Assembly (NCBI RefSeq): GCF_900156335.1
Contig: NZ_FTMZ01000020.1
Coordinates: forward strand, 30,328 to 94,327
Source of the DNA: Sphaerotilus natans
Lineage (GTDB): Bacteria; Pseudomonadota; Gammaproteobacteria; Burkholderiales; Burkholderiaceae_C
DNA: 64,000 nucleotides
Direction of reading: 5' to 3'
The notes under the pieces were generated by a model. That model worked only from the letters and a program-made list of their open reading frames with translations, had not been told where the DNA came from and made no database searches. Both the position numbers and the translations under genes were made by a program. Shown piece after piece: positions 39,001 through 49,495 of this stretch. Positions within the stretch are counted from its first letter, which is position 1. Each line of letters starts with the position of its first letter.

Positions 39001-39852
39001 ATGAGCGCCGATGTCCCGAGTTCTTCCGCACCGATCCGTCTGACCAGCGCGCACCGCCGCCGCCTGCGCGAGGTCTGGCGCTCGGCGGGCTGGCCGGCGC
39101 AGGACCTGCTCGAGGCCGAGCTGCTGGCTGCCGGCCTGCTCGAGCGCCATCACGACAGTGCCGGGCGCTGCACCATCCGGGTGACCGATGCCGGCATCCA
39201 GGCGCTGGCCGACTCCGCTGCGCGCAACCGCGCCGCCCGCAGCGCGCACGAGGCCCTGGTCGAGCAGGTCGCGCTGGCCATGCTCCGCGAAGGCCGCATC
39301 GCCTGGCGCGGCCTGACGCTGCGTGCCCGCGTGCCGGGCGAGTCCGGCGGCAGCGCGCCCGTGCCGATGGAGCTGTCGGCCCATGACGCCTCGGTCGACA
39401 CCGGCCCCTCGTCCGATGACCGGACCTGGCAGCTGGCGATGCCCGATGTCTTCTCGGTGCGGCACACCTCGGTGGCGGCCTATCTGCAGCCGCTGGTGCA
39501 CGAGATCAAGGTCAGCCGGGCCGACCTGCTGGCCGACCTGCGCCAGCCGACCAAGCGGGCGGCCTACCTCGACATGGCGGGCGGCCTGTACTACGTGCTC
39601 GCCGAAGGCATCGCCCGGGCCGAGGAGATTCCGGCCGAATGCGGCGTCATCGAGATGCGCGGCGGCCTGCTGCACACGCTGCGCCCGGCGCCGATGCGTG
39701 CGCCATCCCAGGAAGCCGGGCTGCCCTTCGCGGTCTGGATGGCGCTGGCCCGGGCCGTGCCGGTTGCGCGCCCGGAAAGCCTGCAGCTGCGCCTGGGTGA
39801 CAGCCTGGAGAACACCGGGCCGCTGACGGACGATGCCGCGCCGGGGTCGTGA
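39001..39852 (+). CDS. Hypothetical protein with winged-helix and PD-(D/E)XK/MmcB-like nuclease-like domain
   Basis: A 283-residue protein. Residues 10-75 look like a winged-helix (RLREVWRSAGWPAQDLLEAELLAAGLLERH). From about residue 145 a nuclease-like core appears: PDV (148-150), then HEIKVSRADLLADL with E168-x-K170, then KRAAYLDMAGGLYYVLAEG and IPAECGVIEMRGG. The D...ExK spacing and the SRADLLxD...KRxxYL pattern resemble MmcB-type (DUF1052) restriction-fold proteins. This is similarity by eye only; the function is unknown. Confidence 0.6.
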   Translation: MSADVPSSSAPIRLTSAHRRRLREVWRSAGWPAQDLLEAELLAAGLLERHHDSAGRCTIRVTDAGIQALADSAARNRAARSAHEALVEQVALAMLREGRIAWRGLTLRARVPGESGGSAPVPMELSAHDASVDTGPSSDDRTWQLAMPDVFSVRHTSVAAYLQPLVHEIKVSRADLLADLRQPTKRAAYLDMAGGLYYVLAEGIARAEEIPAECGVIEMRGGLLHTLRPAPMRAPSQEAGLPFAVWMALARAVPVARPESLQLRLGDSLENTGPLTDDAAPGS

Positions 39853-39873
39853 GGCCGCCGCAGCCCGCGGGAC

Positions 39874-40737
39874 TCAGGCCGGCAGCAGCGTGCTGAGGCC
39901 GCTGCTCAGCGTCGACCACCACAGCACCCGGGGCTGACGGGCCAGCGTGCCCAGCCGCGTCGGGGCAGCCGGCCGGCCGTAGTGCAGCAGGCTGCGCACC
40001 GGCACCTGGCGGCTGCGGGCCACCCACAGCACACCCTGGCGGGGCTGATCGGGCTGCAGTTCCAGCGTGACCGCGCTGCCGGCGCGGCGCAGCTGCTCGA
40101 CGCTGCGATCCAGCGTCTGCGGATCGTGGCAGGCCAGCATGACCTGCGCGGCGCGACCGGCCACGCGGTCGACCAGCCGCTCGAAGGCCTCGGTCGACTG
40201 ACGGCGTGCCGCACCGGTGTCGGCCCAGCGCTCATGCACCAGCCGCAGCCGCACGCCAGCCTCGCAGGCGCGATCGGCATCGTGCAGGCTGGACTCTCGA
40301 TCGGCCGACAGCGACAACCCCAGGCGGTCGTGATGCACGCGCAGCATCGCCAGCTGATCGATCAGCCGGCCGGTCGCCTCGGGCGCCACCAGATCGAGCG
40401 TGACCGGCATCGCCCGCGAGCGGGCCGCCGCCAGCAGCCGCATCATCTGCACCGCATCCTGACCCAGCGCGGCCGGCTGCACCAGCAGCGCGGCTTCTGC
40501 CGGCAGCTCGGACAGCCGGGCCATGCTGCCGATCAGCCGCGCGGCCACCTCGGCGGGCGACTCGTCCGCCTCAGGCCGGTAGCTCACGCAGGCGCCCATG
40601 CGCCAGCGCGCCAGCCGCACCGCCGCCGCCAGCACTTCGTCGAAGCGGATCGAGCCTCTGGACGGCGCACGACATTGCGCGGCGCCCCGGCTCACGCCCG
40701 CCATTTCTGCCATCTCCTGTTTCACGGCTGTGTCCAT
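39874..40737 (-). CDS. Degenerate proline-dehydrogenase-like barrel protein
   Basis: A 287-residue protein whose middle and end follow the proline dehydrogenase pattern: VQPAALG, MPVTLDLVAPEA, GVRLRLVHERWAD (for RLVKGAY), VMLACHDPQTL (for IATHD), VTLELQPDQP (for EFQMLYG) and VPVRSLLHYGRP (for VRVYVPYGE). Key FAD- and substrate-binding residues are replaced, so catalysis is doubtful. The ATG at 40737 is the first good start; a TTG at 40809 would add 24 residues. Role unknown. It faces away from the HDOD gene. Confidence 0.55.
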   Translation of the reverse strand: MDTAVKQEMAEMAGVSRGAAQCRAPSRGSIRFDEVLAAAVRLARWRMGACVSYRPEADESPAEVAARLIGSMARLSELPAEAALLVQPAALGQDAVQMMRLLAAARSRAMPVTLDLVAPEATGRLIDQLAMLRVHHDRLGLSLSADRESSLHDADRACEAGVRLRLVHERWADTGAARRQSTEAFERLVDRVAGRAAQVMLACHDPQTLDRSVEQLRRAGSAVTLELQPDQPRQGVLWVARSRQVPVRSLLHYGRPAAPTRLGTLARQPRVLWWSTLSSGLSTLLPA

Positions 40738-41022
40738 CAGAGTCCCCACCCCACAAAGCGCGACAAGTGTCACGAATTCAATCAGATTTCGAAGGCAATC
40801 CGAAGGCAAAAGTCGTGCCGATCAATTTTCATTGAGGTACCGCAAAGGCCTGGAACGCTCGTGACGACGGCGCACACGGGGGAATCACCCTGCCGGAGCG
40901 CGCCGCATTGCCGGACTTGCCTGGAAAGTGCACCGCCACGGGTCACCCCAGATGCACCACCGGGGTGAGCCGACGTACGCTGAAGGCCTGTTCAACACCG
41001 TCTTGGGGATCGGAGAAGCACC
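40738..41022. other. Divergent noncoding gap with one inverted repeat
   Basis: A 285-bp gap between two divergent genes. It is AT-richer near 40770-40850. It contains an inverted pair, GGTCACCCC (40941-40949) and GGGGTGAGCC (40962-40971), about 55 bp before the HDOD start, and a repeated CGAAGGCAA at 40791-40809. No gene is seen. Confidence 0.4.
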
Positions 41023-41868
41023 GTGGTCTTGCCCGCACCGTTGCGCAGCCTCCAGGCCGATCTGCCGGCCTGCCCGCGTATCCTGCTGGAGCTGCAGACC
41101 CTGATGCGCGATGACGAGCGCGCCTTGCCGGAAATCGCCGCGCTGATCGAGTCCGACATGGCGCTGGCCGCGGCGGTCGTGCGCACCGTCAACTCGGCGA
41201 TGTACGGCCTGCTGCGGCGGGTCGAGACGGTCGGCGAGGCGCTGCGCTATCTCGGCACCCGGGAGGTGGTGGCGATCAGCTATGCCAGCGCGCTGCGGGC
41301 GGCTTTCCCGCCCTCGCCGCGCATGAACGCGCTGTGGCGCACCGCCGGGCTGAGCGGCCTGCTGATGGGCCGCAGCGCCGCGGCGCTGGGCGTCGATCCA
41401 CTGCAGGCGCACACCGCGGGCCTGTTCGCGCGCAGCGGCCAGGCGCTGATGCTGGCGCACCTGGGATCCGCCTACGAAGCGATGCTCGAGGCCTTCGGCT
41501 CCGACGCGGCCGCGCTGGATGCGGCCGAGACCAGTGCCTGGGGCATCGGACATGCCGCCTACGGCAGCGTGCTGTGTGCCAGCTGGGGGCTGGCCGCGCC
41601 GGTCGTCAGCTTCGTGCGCGAACGGGTGCGCCCACCGACGCAGCGCCCACCGCTGGAGCCGATGCTGCGCCGGCTGCTCGCGCTGGGCGCCGCCACCGAG
41701 GCGCTGCTGCACGAGGACGGCGGTCCGGGCTCGCCGGCAGCGCTGGCCGCCCTGTCCGGACTGCCGGCCAGCGCCGACCTGCCCGAGCAGGCGCTGCGCG
41801 CTGCGGTGGCACCGCACTGGCGCCAGCTGGGCGAGCTGCGGGCACGCGGCTTGCAGATCATCGACTGA
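41023..41868 (+). CDS. HDOD-domain protein
   Basis: A 281-residue protein with an HDOD fold through about residue 200: LPACPRILLELQTLMRDDERALPEIAALIESDMALAAAVVRTVNSAMYG, then ETVGEALRYLGTREVVAIS. Such proteins lack the HD catalytic dyad and act in signalling. The start is a GTG at 41023 with GGAG 7 nt upstream. It is followed after 15 bp by the URC1-like gene, so it may be co-transcribed with pyrimidine catabolism genes. Confidence 0.82.
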   Translation: MVLPAPLRSLQADLPACPRILLELQTLMRDDERALPEIAALIESDMALAAAVVRTVNSAMYGLLRRVETVGEALRYLGTREVVAISYASALRAAFPPSPRMNALWRTAGLSGLLMGRSAAALGVDPLQAHTAGLFARSGQALMLAHLGSAYEAMLEAFGSDAAALDAAETSAWGIGHAAYGSVLCASWGLAAPVVSFVRERVRPPTQRPPLEPMLRRLLALGAATEALLHEDGGPGSPAALAALSGLPASADLPEQALRAAVAPHWRQLGELRARGLQIID

Positions 41869-41883
41869 CACCCGAGGAACCCC

Positions 41884-43156
<1,273 letters not shown>

Positions 43157-43164
<8 letters not shown>

Positions 43165-44410
43165 ACACCATCGCCCCGACCCGCTGGCGGTGCTGAACGA
43201 CCCGGCCACCGTGCGGCGGCGCTGCCATGCGATCGCCGCTGCGGTGGAGAGCGGTCATTCGGCGCATTTCCGCATCGACCGCGGCGCGCTGCCGGCGCTC
43301 GCGCAGCGCATCGCCGCCCTGACGCGCCGGCGATTCCCCGACCTGCAGATCCCGTACCACAGCCGCTGGCGCCACTTCGAGGCTGGCGGCATCGATCGCA
43401 AGGACGAGATCGACGCACTGCTGCGCCCGTTCGGCAGCGCCGGCCTGGCGCGCGCGCGCATCGACCTCGCGCTGATCAGCGTGCTGCTCGATGCCGGCGC
43501 CGGCCCCGACTGGCATTACGACGAGGCCGAGACCGGCCAGCGGCTGGCGCGCTCGGAGGGGCTGGCGGTGGCGACGCTGCGCGCCTTCGCGGCCGGCGCC
43601 TTCTCGTCGCGGCCGGACGAGCCCTGCCGGGTCGACGCCCGTGCGCTCGGCCGGATGGACGCCACGCGGCTGGCCGCCGTCTTCCAGGTCCGGCCGGACA
43701 ATCCGCTCGTCGGCCTGGAGGGGCGTGCGGCGCTGCTGCGCCGGCTCGGCGCGGTGATGGCGGCGCAGCCCGAGCGCTTCGGCGACGACGGCCGCCCCGG
43801 CGGCCTGTTCGACCGGCTGGCCACGCGCGCGCGCCAACGCTCGAGCGCCGCGCCGACGCTGCAGGCGGCCGAGCTGCTCGCCGAGCTGCTGGCGTCGCTC
43901 GCGCCGATCTGGCCCTCGGGCCAGAGCCTGGACGGGCGGCCGATCGGCGATGTCTGGCCGCATCCCCAGGCCAGCGCGCCGGATGCGCCCGCCGCCGGGC
44001 GCGTGCCCTTCCACAAGCTGTCGCAGTGGCTGACCTATTCGCTGCTGGAGCCCTTCGAGTGGGCCGGCATCGCGGTGGAGGGCCTGGACGCGCTCACCGG
44101 CCTGCCCGAGTACCGCAACGGCGGCTTGCTGATCGACGGCGGCGCGCTGGTGCCGCGGGCGGCCGACTTCGCCGCCGCGCCGAAGGCGGTCGACGATCCG
44201 TGGGTGATCGAGTGGCGGGCGCTGACGGTGGCGCTGCTCGACGATCTGGCGCCGCTGGTGCGCGCCGAGCTGGGCGTCGATGCGGACCGGCTGCCGCTGG
44301 CGTGCATGCTCGAGGGCGGCAGCTGGGCCGCCGGCCGCGAGATCGCCGCCGAGCGCCGCCCGGGCGGCGCGCCGCCGCTGCGCATCGACAGCGACGGCAC
44401 CGTCTTCTGA
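43157..44410 (+). CDS. URC4/DUF1688 protein of uracil catabolism
   Basis: A 417-residue protein with DUF1688 hallmarks: LNDPATVRRRCHAI, IPYHSRWRHFEAGGIDRKDEI, DWHYDEAETG, VFQVRPDNPLVGLEGRAALL and PLACMLEGGSWAAGREIA. URC4 is required for uracil catabolism together with URC1; its reaction is unresolved. The start is a TTG at 43157, overlapping the URC1-like stop by 8 bp. No in-frame ATG or GTG lies near, and AAGGGGCG is 6-8 nt upstream. Confidence 0.88.
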
Positions 44411-44446
44411 TCCCAACCTGATCCGCAACCCGCGAGGAGAAACCGC

Positions 44447-45100
<654 letters not shown>

Positions 45101-45226
45101 GCCGGTCGGACATGAGGGCCGGAGACGGCTGTGGTTCAATTCCCTTCATCCGGCAGCGGCACGAATGGTCGTGAACGCGGCCGGACTCTGCCGAATCCAG
45201 AGCGGACGACACAAGATGGGGAATGA

Positions 45227-46279
45227 ATGAACGAACTGGAGCGCCGGGACCCTCAGGACAGCCGCACGCTGGCTCGCCAGCTTCTCGACGATTGCGTCGC
45301 CCCTGATGCGCCGCGGCCGAGCACCGTGCGGCAGGCGATCGCCCTGGCGGGAACCTGTCCCGCCGATGCGGCCAGCACATGGCGCCTGGGCTGGCTGCAG
45401 GCGCTGCAGCGGGTGCTGGACGGCGAGCCGGAAGCCGCGCGCCAGCATCTGGCCCGGCTGCGCAGCAGCCCACCGCCCCGGCAGGCGAGCGCCCCGGACA
45501 CCACGAATCTCGCCACGAATCTTGAGCCTGAGAACACCGAGCTGCCGCTGCTGTGGGTGGCCCTGCTGATCGCGCAGGCCCGGCAGGATGCGGCGGCGCT
45601 GGAAGCGGCTGCGCTGCGGCTGGCCGACGAGGCGGCCCGGATCGGTCATCAGCCCCTGGCGGATCTGGGCGAACACTGTCTGGCGCGCTGCCTGGACGCC
45701 GAGCAGCTGGCACGCCGGCGCCAGGTGCAGGACGGCGGCGACAGCCCGCCGGCCGCGGCGCGGCTGTCGCGCTATCTGGCGCAGCTGCAGGCCGGCGCAC
45801 TGCCCGCGCTGGTGCCAGAGCACGCCGAACAGCGGCCCGCACTGCCGGACCGGCAGGCCTTCATGCAGCAGGCGCACCGCCTGCTGCCGCTGGCGGGCGG
45901 GCAGGACTGCGCGGTGCTGCTGCTGTCGGCCTGCGACATCGAGCCGACCGCCCCGGCCCGGCACGAGCAGGTGCTTGCCGCCTTTGCCCAGCTGATCGGA
46001 CTGACGCTGCGCGCCGGCGATCTGGCGGCTCGCTGGTCGGACGCGCAGATCGCGGTGCTGCTGCCGCAGGCCTCGGCCGATGATGCCGCGCGCATCTGCC
46101 AGCGCATCGCGCAGGCGGTGCAGGAGCGCGACTGGTCAGCCCTGAGCGGCGATCGCCTGCTGCAGATCGACATCAGCCATGCCCAGGCCGGACCGGACGA
46201 CACGCCGCAGACACTGATGCAGCGCTGCGAGGCAGAAATGGCCGCTGGCCGCCGCCGCCGGCGCCGCATCGCCGCCTGA
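45227..46279 (+). CDS. Protein with degenerate GGDEF domain
   Basis: A 350-residue protein. The N-terminal 200 residues are helical, with repeat-like Ala-rich helices (ALQRVLDGEPEAARQHLARL, AALEAAALRLADEAARIG). The C-terminal 140 residues follow the GGDEF-domain pattern, but the active loop reads RW-SDAQI-AVLLP (269-280) in place of R-x-GGDEF-x-x-LLP. The metal and GTP residues are therefore lost and diguanylate cyclase activity is not expected. It lies between upp and cytosine deaminase, 126 bp after upp, which is odd for a signalling protein. Confidence 0.7.
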   Translation: MNELERRDPQDSRTLARQLLDDCVAPDAPRPSTVRQAIALAGTCPADAASTWRLGWLQALQRVLDGEPEAARQHLARLRSSPPPRQASAPDTTNLATNLEPENTELPLLWVALLIAQARQDAAALEAAALRLADEAARIGHQPLADLGEHCLARCLDAEQLARRRQVQDGGDSPPAAARLSRYLAQLQAGALPALVPEHAEQRPALPDRQAFMQQAHRLLPLAGGQDCAVLLLSACDIEPTAPARHEQVLAAFAQLIGLTLRAGDLAARWSDAQIAVLLPQASADDAARICQRIAQAVQERDWSALSGDRLLQIDISHAQAGPDDTPQTLMQRCEAEMAAGRRRRRRIAA

Positions 46280-46318
46280 CACCTGACACCGATTGCCCTC
46301 TGCCGCGGAGACGTCCCG

Positions 46319-47611
46319 ATGACCGAAGCCCGAGACCTGCTGATCCGCGACGCCACGCTGCCCGACGGCCGCACCGGCCAGGACCTGCTGATCCTGGCCG
46401 GGCGCATCGCTGCGGTCGGCCCGGCGCTGGCCGCACCGCCGGGCGTGCCCACGCTCGACGCCCAGGGCTGGATGGTCAGCGCGCCCTTCGTCGACGCGCA
46501 TTTCCACATGGACGCGACGCTTTCCTACGGCCTGCCGCGCGTCAACGCCAGCGGCACGCTGCTGGAGGGCATCGCGCTGTGGGGCGAACTCAAGCCGCAG
46601 CTCACGCAGGAAGCGCTGGTCGAGCGCGCGCTGCAGTACTGCGACTGGGCGGTGGCCAAGGGGCTGCTGGCGATCCGCAGCCATGTCGACATCTGCGACG
46701 ACCGGCTGCTGGCGGTCGAAGCGCTGCTGGAAGTCAGGCGCCGCGTCGCGCCGTGGCTGGACCTGCAGCTGGTGGCCTTCCCGCAGGACGGCGTGCTGCG
46801 CAGCCCGAGTGCGCTGGCCAACCTGAAGCGTGCGCTCGACCTCGGTGTCGAGGTCGTCGGCGGCATCCCGCACTTCGAGCGCACCGCTGAACACGGCGCC
46901 GAATCGGTGCGCCTGCTGTGCGAGCTCGCCGCCGAGCGCGGCCTGCGCGTCGACATGCACTGCGACGAGAGCGATGACCCGCTGTCGCGCCACATCGAGA
47001 CCCTGGCCTTCCACACCCAGCGGCTCGGGCTGCAGGGCCGCGTCACCGGCTCGCACCTGACGTCCATGCACTCGATGGACAACTACTACGTCTCCAAGCT
47101 GCTGCCGCTCATCGCCGAGGCCGGCGTGCACGCGGTGGCCAACCCGCTGATCAACATCACGCTGCAGGGCCGCCACGACACCTACCCCAAGCGCCGCGGC
47201 ATGACGCGCGTGCCCGAGCTGATGGCCGCCGGCGTCAATGTCGCCTTTGGCCACGACTGCGTGATGGACCCGTGGTACTCGCTCGGATCGGGCGACATGC
47301 TCGAAGTCGCGCAGATGGGCCTGCATGTGGCGCAGATGACCTCGCAGGCGCAGATGCGCGCCTGCTTCGATGCGGTGACGACGAACGCCGCCCAGGTGCT
47401 CGGGCTCGACGGCCACGGGCTGGACGTCGGCTGCCACGGCGATGTCGTGCTGCTGCAGGCGCGCTCGCCGGTCGAGGCGATCCGGCTGCGCGCGACCCGG
47501 CTGGCGGTGGTGCGACGCGGGCAGGTGATCGCGCGCTGCGCGCCGGCCCAGGCCGTGCTCGACCTGCCCGGGCGCGGCCCCGCCACGATCGACTGGACAC
47601 TGCAGCGCTGA
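46319..47611 (+). CDS. codA: Cytosine deaminase-like amidohydrolase
   Basis: A 430-residue metal-dependent amidohydrolase. Metal ligands His61 and His63 lie in VDAHFHMDATLSYG. DMHCDESDDPLSRHIETLA (about 215-233) and FGHDCVMDPWYSLGSGDM (about 318-335) parallel the catalytic blocks of E. coli CodA. It would deaminate cytosine to uracil, feeding the upstream uracil genes. GGAG precedes the ATG by 8 nt. Related deaminases (isoguanine, N-substituted creatinine analogues) share the motif, so substrate certainty is moderate. Confidence 0.82.
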   Translation: MTEARDLLIRDATLPDGRTGQDLLILAGRIAAVGPALAAPPGVPTLDAQGWMVSAPFVDAHFHMDATLSYGLPRVNASGTLLEGIALWGELKPQLTQEALVERALQYCDWAVAKGLLAIRSHVDICDDRLLAVEALLEVRRRVAPWLDLQLVAFPQDGVLRSPSALANLKRALDLGVEVVGGIPHFERTAEHGAESVRLLCELAAERGLRVDMHCDESDDPLSRHIETLAFHTQRLGLQGRVTGSHLTSMHSMDNYYVSKLLPLIAEAGVHAVANPLINITLQGRHDTYPKRRGMTRVPELMAAGVNVAFGHDCVMDPWYSLGSGDMLEVAQMGLHVAQMTSQAQMRACFDAVTTNAAQVLGLDGHGLDVGCHGDVVLLQARSPVEAIRLRATRLAVVRRGQVIARCAPAQAVLDLPGRGPATIDWTLQR

Positions 47612-47736
47612 AGATCAGCTTTCCGCATCACGCCTTTTCGCCTTTTTCCCCAGGGGGGAGCAGGACCGATGGCCCGCAAGGCGCGTGGCTAGAATGGTCC
47701 CGCCCCGAAACTCAGAACGACAAACCTGCCCCGCTC

Positions 47737-48366
47737 ATGAAACTCATCGGTTCGCTGACCAGCCCGTATGTGCGCAAGGTGCGCATCGTGCTGGCGGAGA
47801 AGAAGCTCGACTACAAGCTCGTCATCGAGGATCCGTGGTCGGATCCGGTCGGCCTGACCTCGTCCAACCCACTCAGCCAGGTGCCCTGCCTGGTGCTCGA
47901 GGGCGGCGACGCGCTCTACGACTCGCGGGTCATCGTCGAATATGTGGACACGCTCTCGCCGGTCGGTCGGCTGATTCCGGAAAAGGGCCGCGAGCGCGCC
48001 GAGGTCCGCACCTGGGAGGCGCTGGCCGACGGCCTGCTGGATGCCGCGCTGCTGGCGCGGCTGGAGTCGACCTGGCCCGGCCGCGACGCCAGCCAGCGCT
48101 GTCCGGCCTGGATCGAGCGCCAGCTCGGCAAGATCGACGCGGCCCTGCGCACCCTGTCCACGGGCCTGGGCGAACGCAACTGGTATTCCGGGCTGCATCC
48201 GACGCTGGCCGACATCGCGGTCGGCTGCGCGCTGGGCTATCTGGATTTCCGCTTTCCGGCGATCGCCTGGCGCGAGGCGCATCCCAATCTGGACCGGCTG
48301 ATGCAGCGCCTGTCGCAGCGTGCCAGCTTCGTGGCGACGCAGCCGCCGGCCGCCCCGCCAGCCTGA
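47737..48366 (+). CDS. Glutathione S-transferase family protein (YibF-like)
   Basis: A 209-residue GST. The thioredoxin-like N-domain is KLIGSLTSPYVRKVRIVLAEKKLDY, with the SNPLSQVPCLVL cis-Pro and DSRVIVEYVD GSH-binding signature. An all-helical C-domain follows. Ser8 is the likely catalytic residue. The pattern is of the YibF group, not the zeta-class maleylpyruvate isomerase. It ends flush against the convergent kinase-like gene. Confidence 0.85.
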   Translation: MKLIGSLTSPYVRKVRIVLAEKKLDYKLVIEDPWSDPVGLTSSNPLSQVPCLVLEGGDALYDSRVIVEYVDTLSPVGRLIPEKGRERAEVRTWEALADGLLDAALLARLESTWPGRDASQRCPAWIERQLGKIDAALRTLSTGLGERNWYSGLHPTLADIAVGCALGYLDFRFPAIAWREAHPNLDRLMQRLSQRASFVATQPPAAPPA

Positions 48367-49161
48367 TCAGAGCTTCAGCGTCAGATCCACCACCCAGCCG
48401 GGGCGGGCCGGGCCGATCGCCAGCGGCGCGCCCAGATCGCTGGCGATGCGCTCCATCAGCGCGATGCCGCGGGCGGTGGCCTCGGCGCGACGCCCCTCGG
48501 GCTTGCCCCGGCCGTCATCGCTGATGCGCAGGCACAGGCTGCGCTGCGAACGCTCCTCGAGCAGCCGCAGCTCGAACCCGGCCGCATGTGCACCCTCGGC
48601 ATGGCGCACCACATTGTCCAGCGCCTCCTGGACCAGCCGCATCAGATGCAGCCGGCTGCGCGCCGGCAGATGCAGCGTCGCGGCGGCCTCGTCGACCTGC
48701 CAGCTCAGCCGGATGCCCCGCTCGGCCAGCATCGGCTGGAAATGGGCCTGCAGGCCATGCAGACCGTCACCGAGCGCCGCCGGCTCGGCACGCACCGCCT
48801 CGCGCATCAGCCGCAGCGACAGCAGCGCCTGCGCGAGCTGCTGATCGAGGTGCATCAACCGCGCCGGGCCAGGAAGATCGTCGCCGGTGCGTGCCAGCGT
48901 GCGCGCAGCCAGCAGCTGCATGCCGAGCCGATCCTGGACCTCGCCGACCAGCCGCTGCATGTCGGTGTCCGCCTCAGGCACCCCCGGCCAGCGCGCCAGC
49001 GTGGAGTCGAAGGGCAGCGAGCGGCACGACAGCGCCTGCTTGTCCGCCCGGTCCTGCTGCCAGCGATGCCACAGCCGGCCCACCAGCGCCAGCGCCAGCA
49101 TCGTGCCCAGCGCCAGCAGCCAGGCATCACTCGAGAGATCGGGGACAGCAGTCGGATTCAC
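48367..49161 (-). CDS. Histidine-kinase-like protein lacking the phosphoacceptor His
   Basis: A 264-residue protein. One N-terminal membrane helix (about 13-31) is followed by a dimerisation-like helix and an HATPase domain: N box QEALDNVVRHA (178-188), G1 DDGRGKPEG (215-223), then RGIALMERIA. In NarX/HisKA_3 kinases the box E-x-x-H-D is expected; here residues 74-80 read EVQDRLG, with Gln76 in the His slot. No response regulator lies nearby. The start is a GTG at 49161 without a clear ribosome site, so the true N-terminus may differ. Confidence 0.68.
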   Translation of the reverse strand: MNPTAVPDLSSDAWLLALGTMLALALVGRLWHRWQQDRADKQALSCRSLPFDSTLARWPGVPEADTDMQRLVGEVQDRLGMQLLAARTLARTGDDLPGPARLMHLDQQLAQALLSLRLMREAVRAEPAALGDGLHGLQAHFQPMLAERGIRLSWQVDEAAATLHLPARSRLHLMRLVQEALDNVVRHAEGAHAAGFELRLLEERSQRSLCLRISDDGRGKPEGRRAEATARGIALMERIASDLGAPLAIGPARPGWVVDLTLKL

Positions 49162-49368
49162 GGGGTCAGACAGGTTCAGAGAGTGGTTCGGATCAGTTCA
49201 GCTTCATCCAGAAGGGGGAGCGAGAGAATTGTCACGATCCAGGGGCCGGACTCGCCACCCCGAGGCCACGGGTCTGGCGGCTGCCGCAGCCACCTGCACG
49301 AGGGGCTGGCGCCTCGCCAAAATCGCAGTTCATGCCGCATTCGTGCTCGCGCTACACTCGCGCCTCAA

Positions 49369-49420
49369 AGCGCCGATTTGGTCCGGCTTGCGGGCGCTCT
49401 AGAAATTCCGCTAAAGAGGG
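49369..49420 (+). promoter_or_regulatory. SAM-II (SAM-alpha)-like riboswitch upstream of metX
   Basis: The 334-bp leader of metX contains a close match to the SAM-II fold. P1 is AGCGCC (49369-49374) paired with GGCGCT (49393-49398). The loop GATTTGGTCCGGCTTGCGG follows, then an A-rich joint AGAAATT and the conserved CCGCTAAAGAGG (49408-49419). GCGG (49390-49393) in the loop can pair with CCGC (49408-49411) to make the pseudoknot. It would sense S-adenosylmethionine and shut off metX-metW. A possible -10, TACACT, lies at 49353-49358, just before P1. Confidence 0.8.
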
Positions 49421-49430
49421 GCACTCGACG

Positions 49431-49466
49431 ACCCGGTGTCCGCCTCAGGCAGCGCCGGGTTTTTTT
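49431..49466 (+). terminator. Intrinsic terminator between the riboswitch and metX
   Basis: ACCCGG (49431-49436) pairs with CCGGGT (49455-49460), with an inner GCC/GGC stem, followed by seven T. It begins 12 bp after the riboswitch core and ends 30 bp before metX. The layout implies SAM-dependent transcription termination. Confidence 0.8.
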
Positions 49467-49495
49467 GTGGTCGGAAACCTTTGGGAGCCCTCCCG

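Noticed and set aside
39874..40737. An EAL phosphodiesterase domain, suggested by its barrel-like pattern and nearby signalling genes
   Set aside because: No E-A/V-L motif or metal ligands. The order of landmarks follows proline dehydrogenase instead.
47737..48366. The GST as the missing maleylpyruvate isomerase
   Set aside because: Its N-terminal motifs fit the YibF group, not the zeta class (no SSCxWRVR-like motif), and it is 39 kb away from the gentisate genes.
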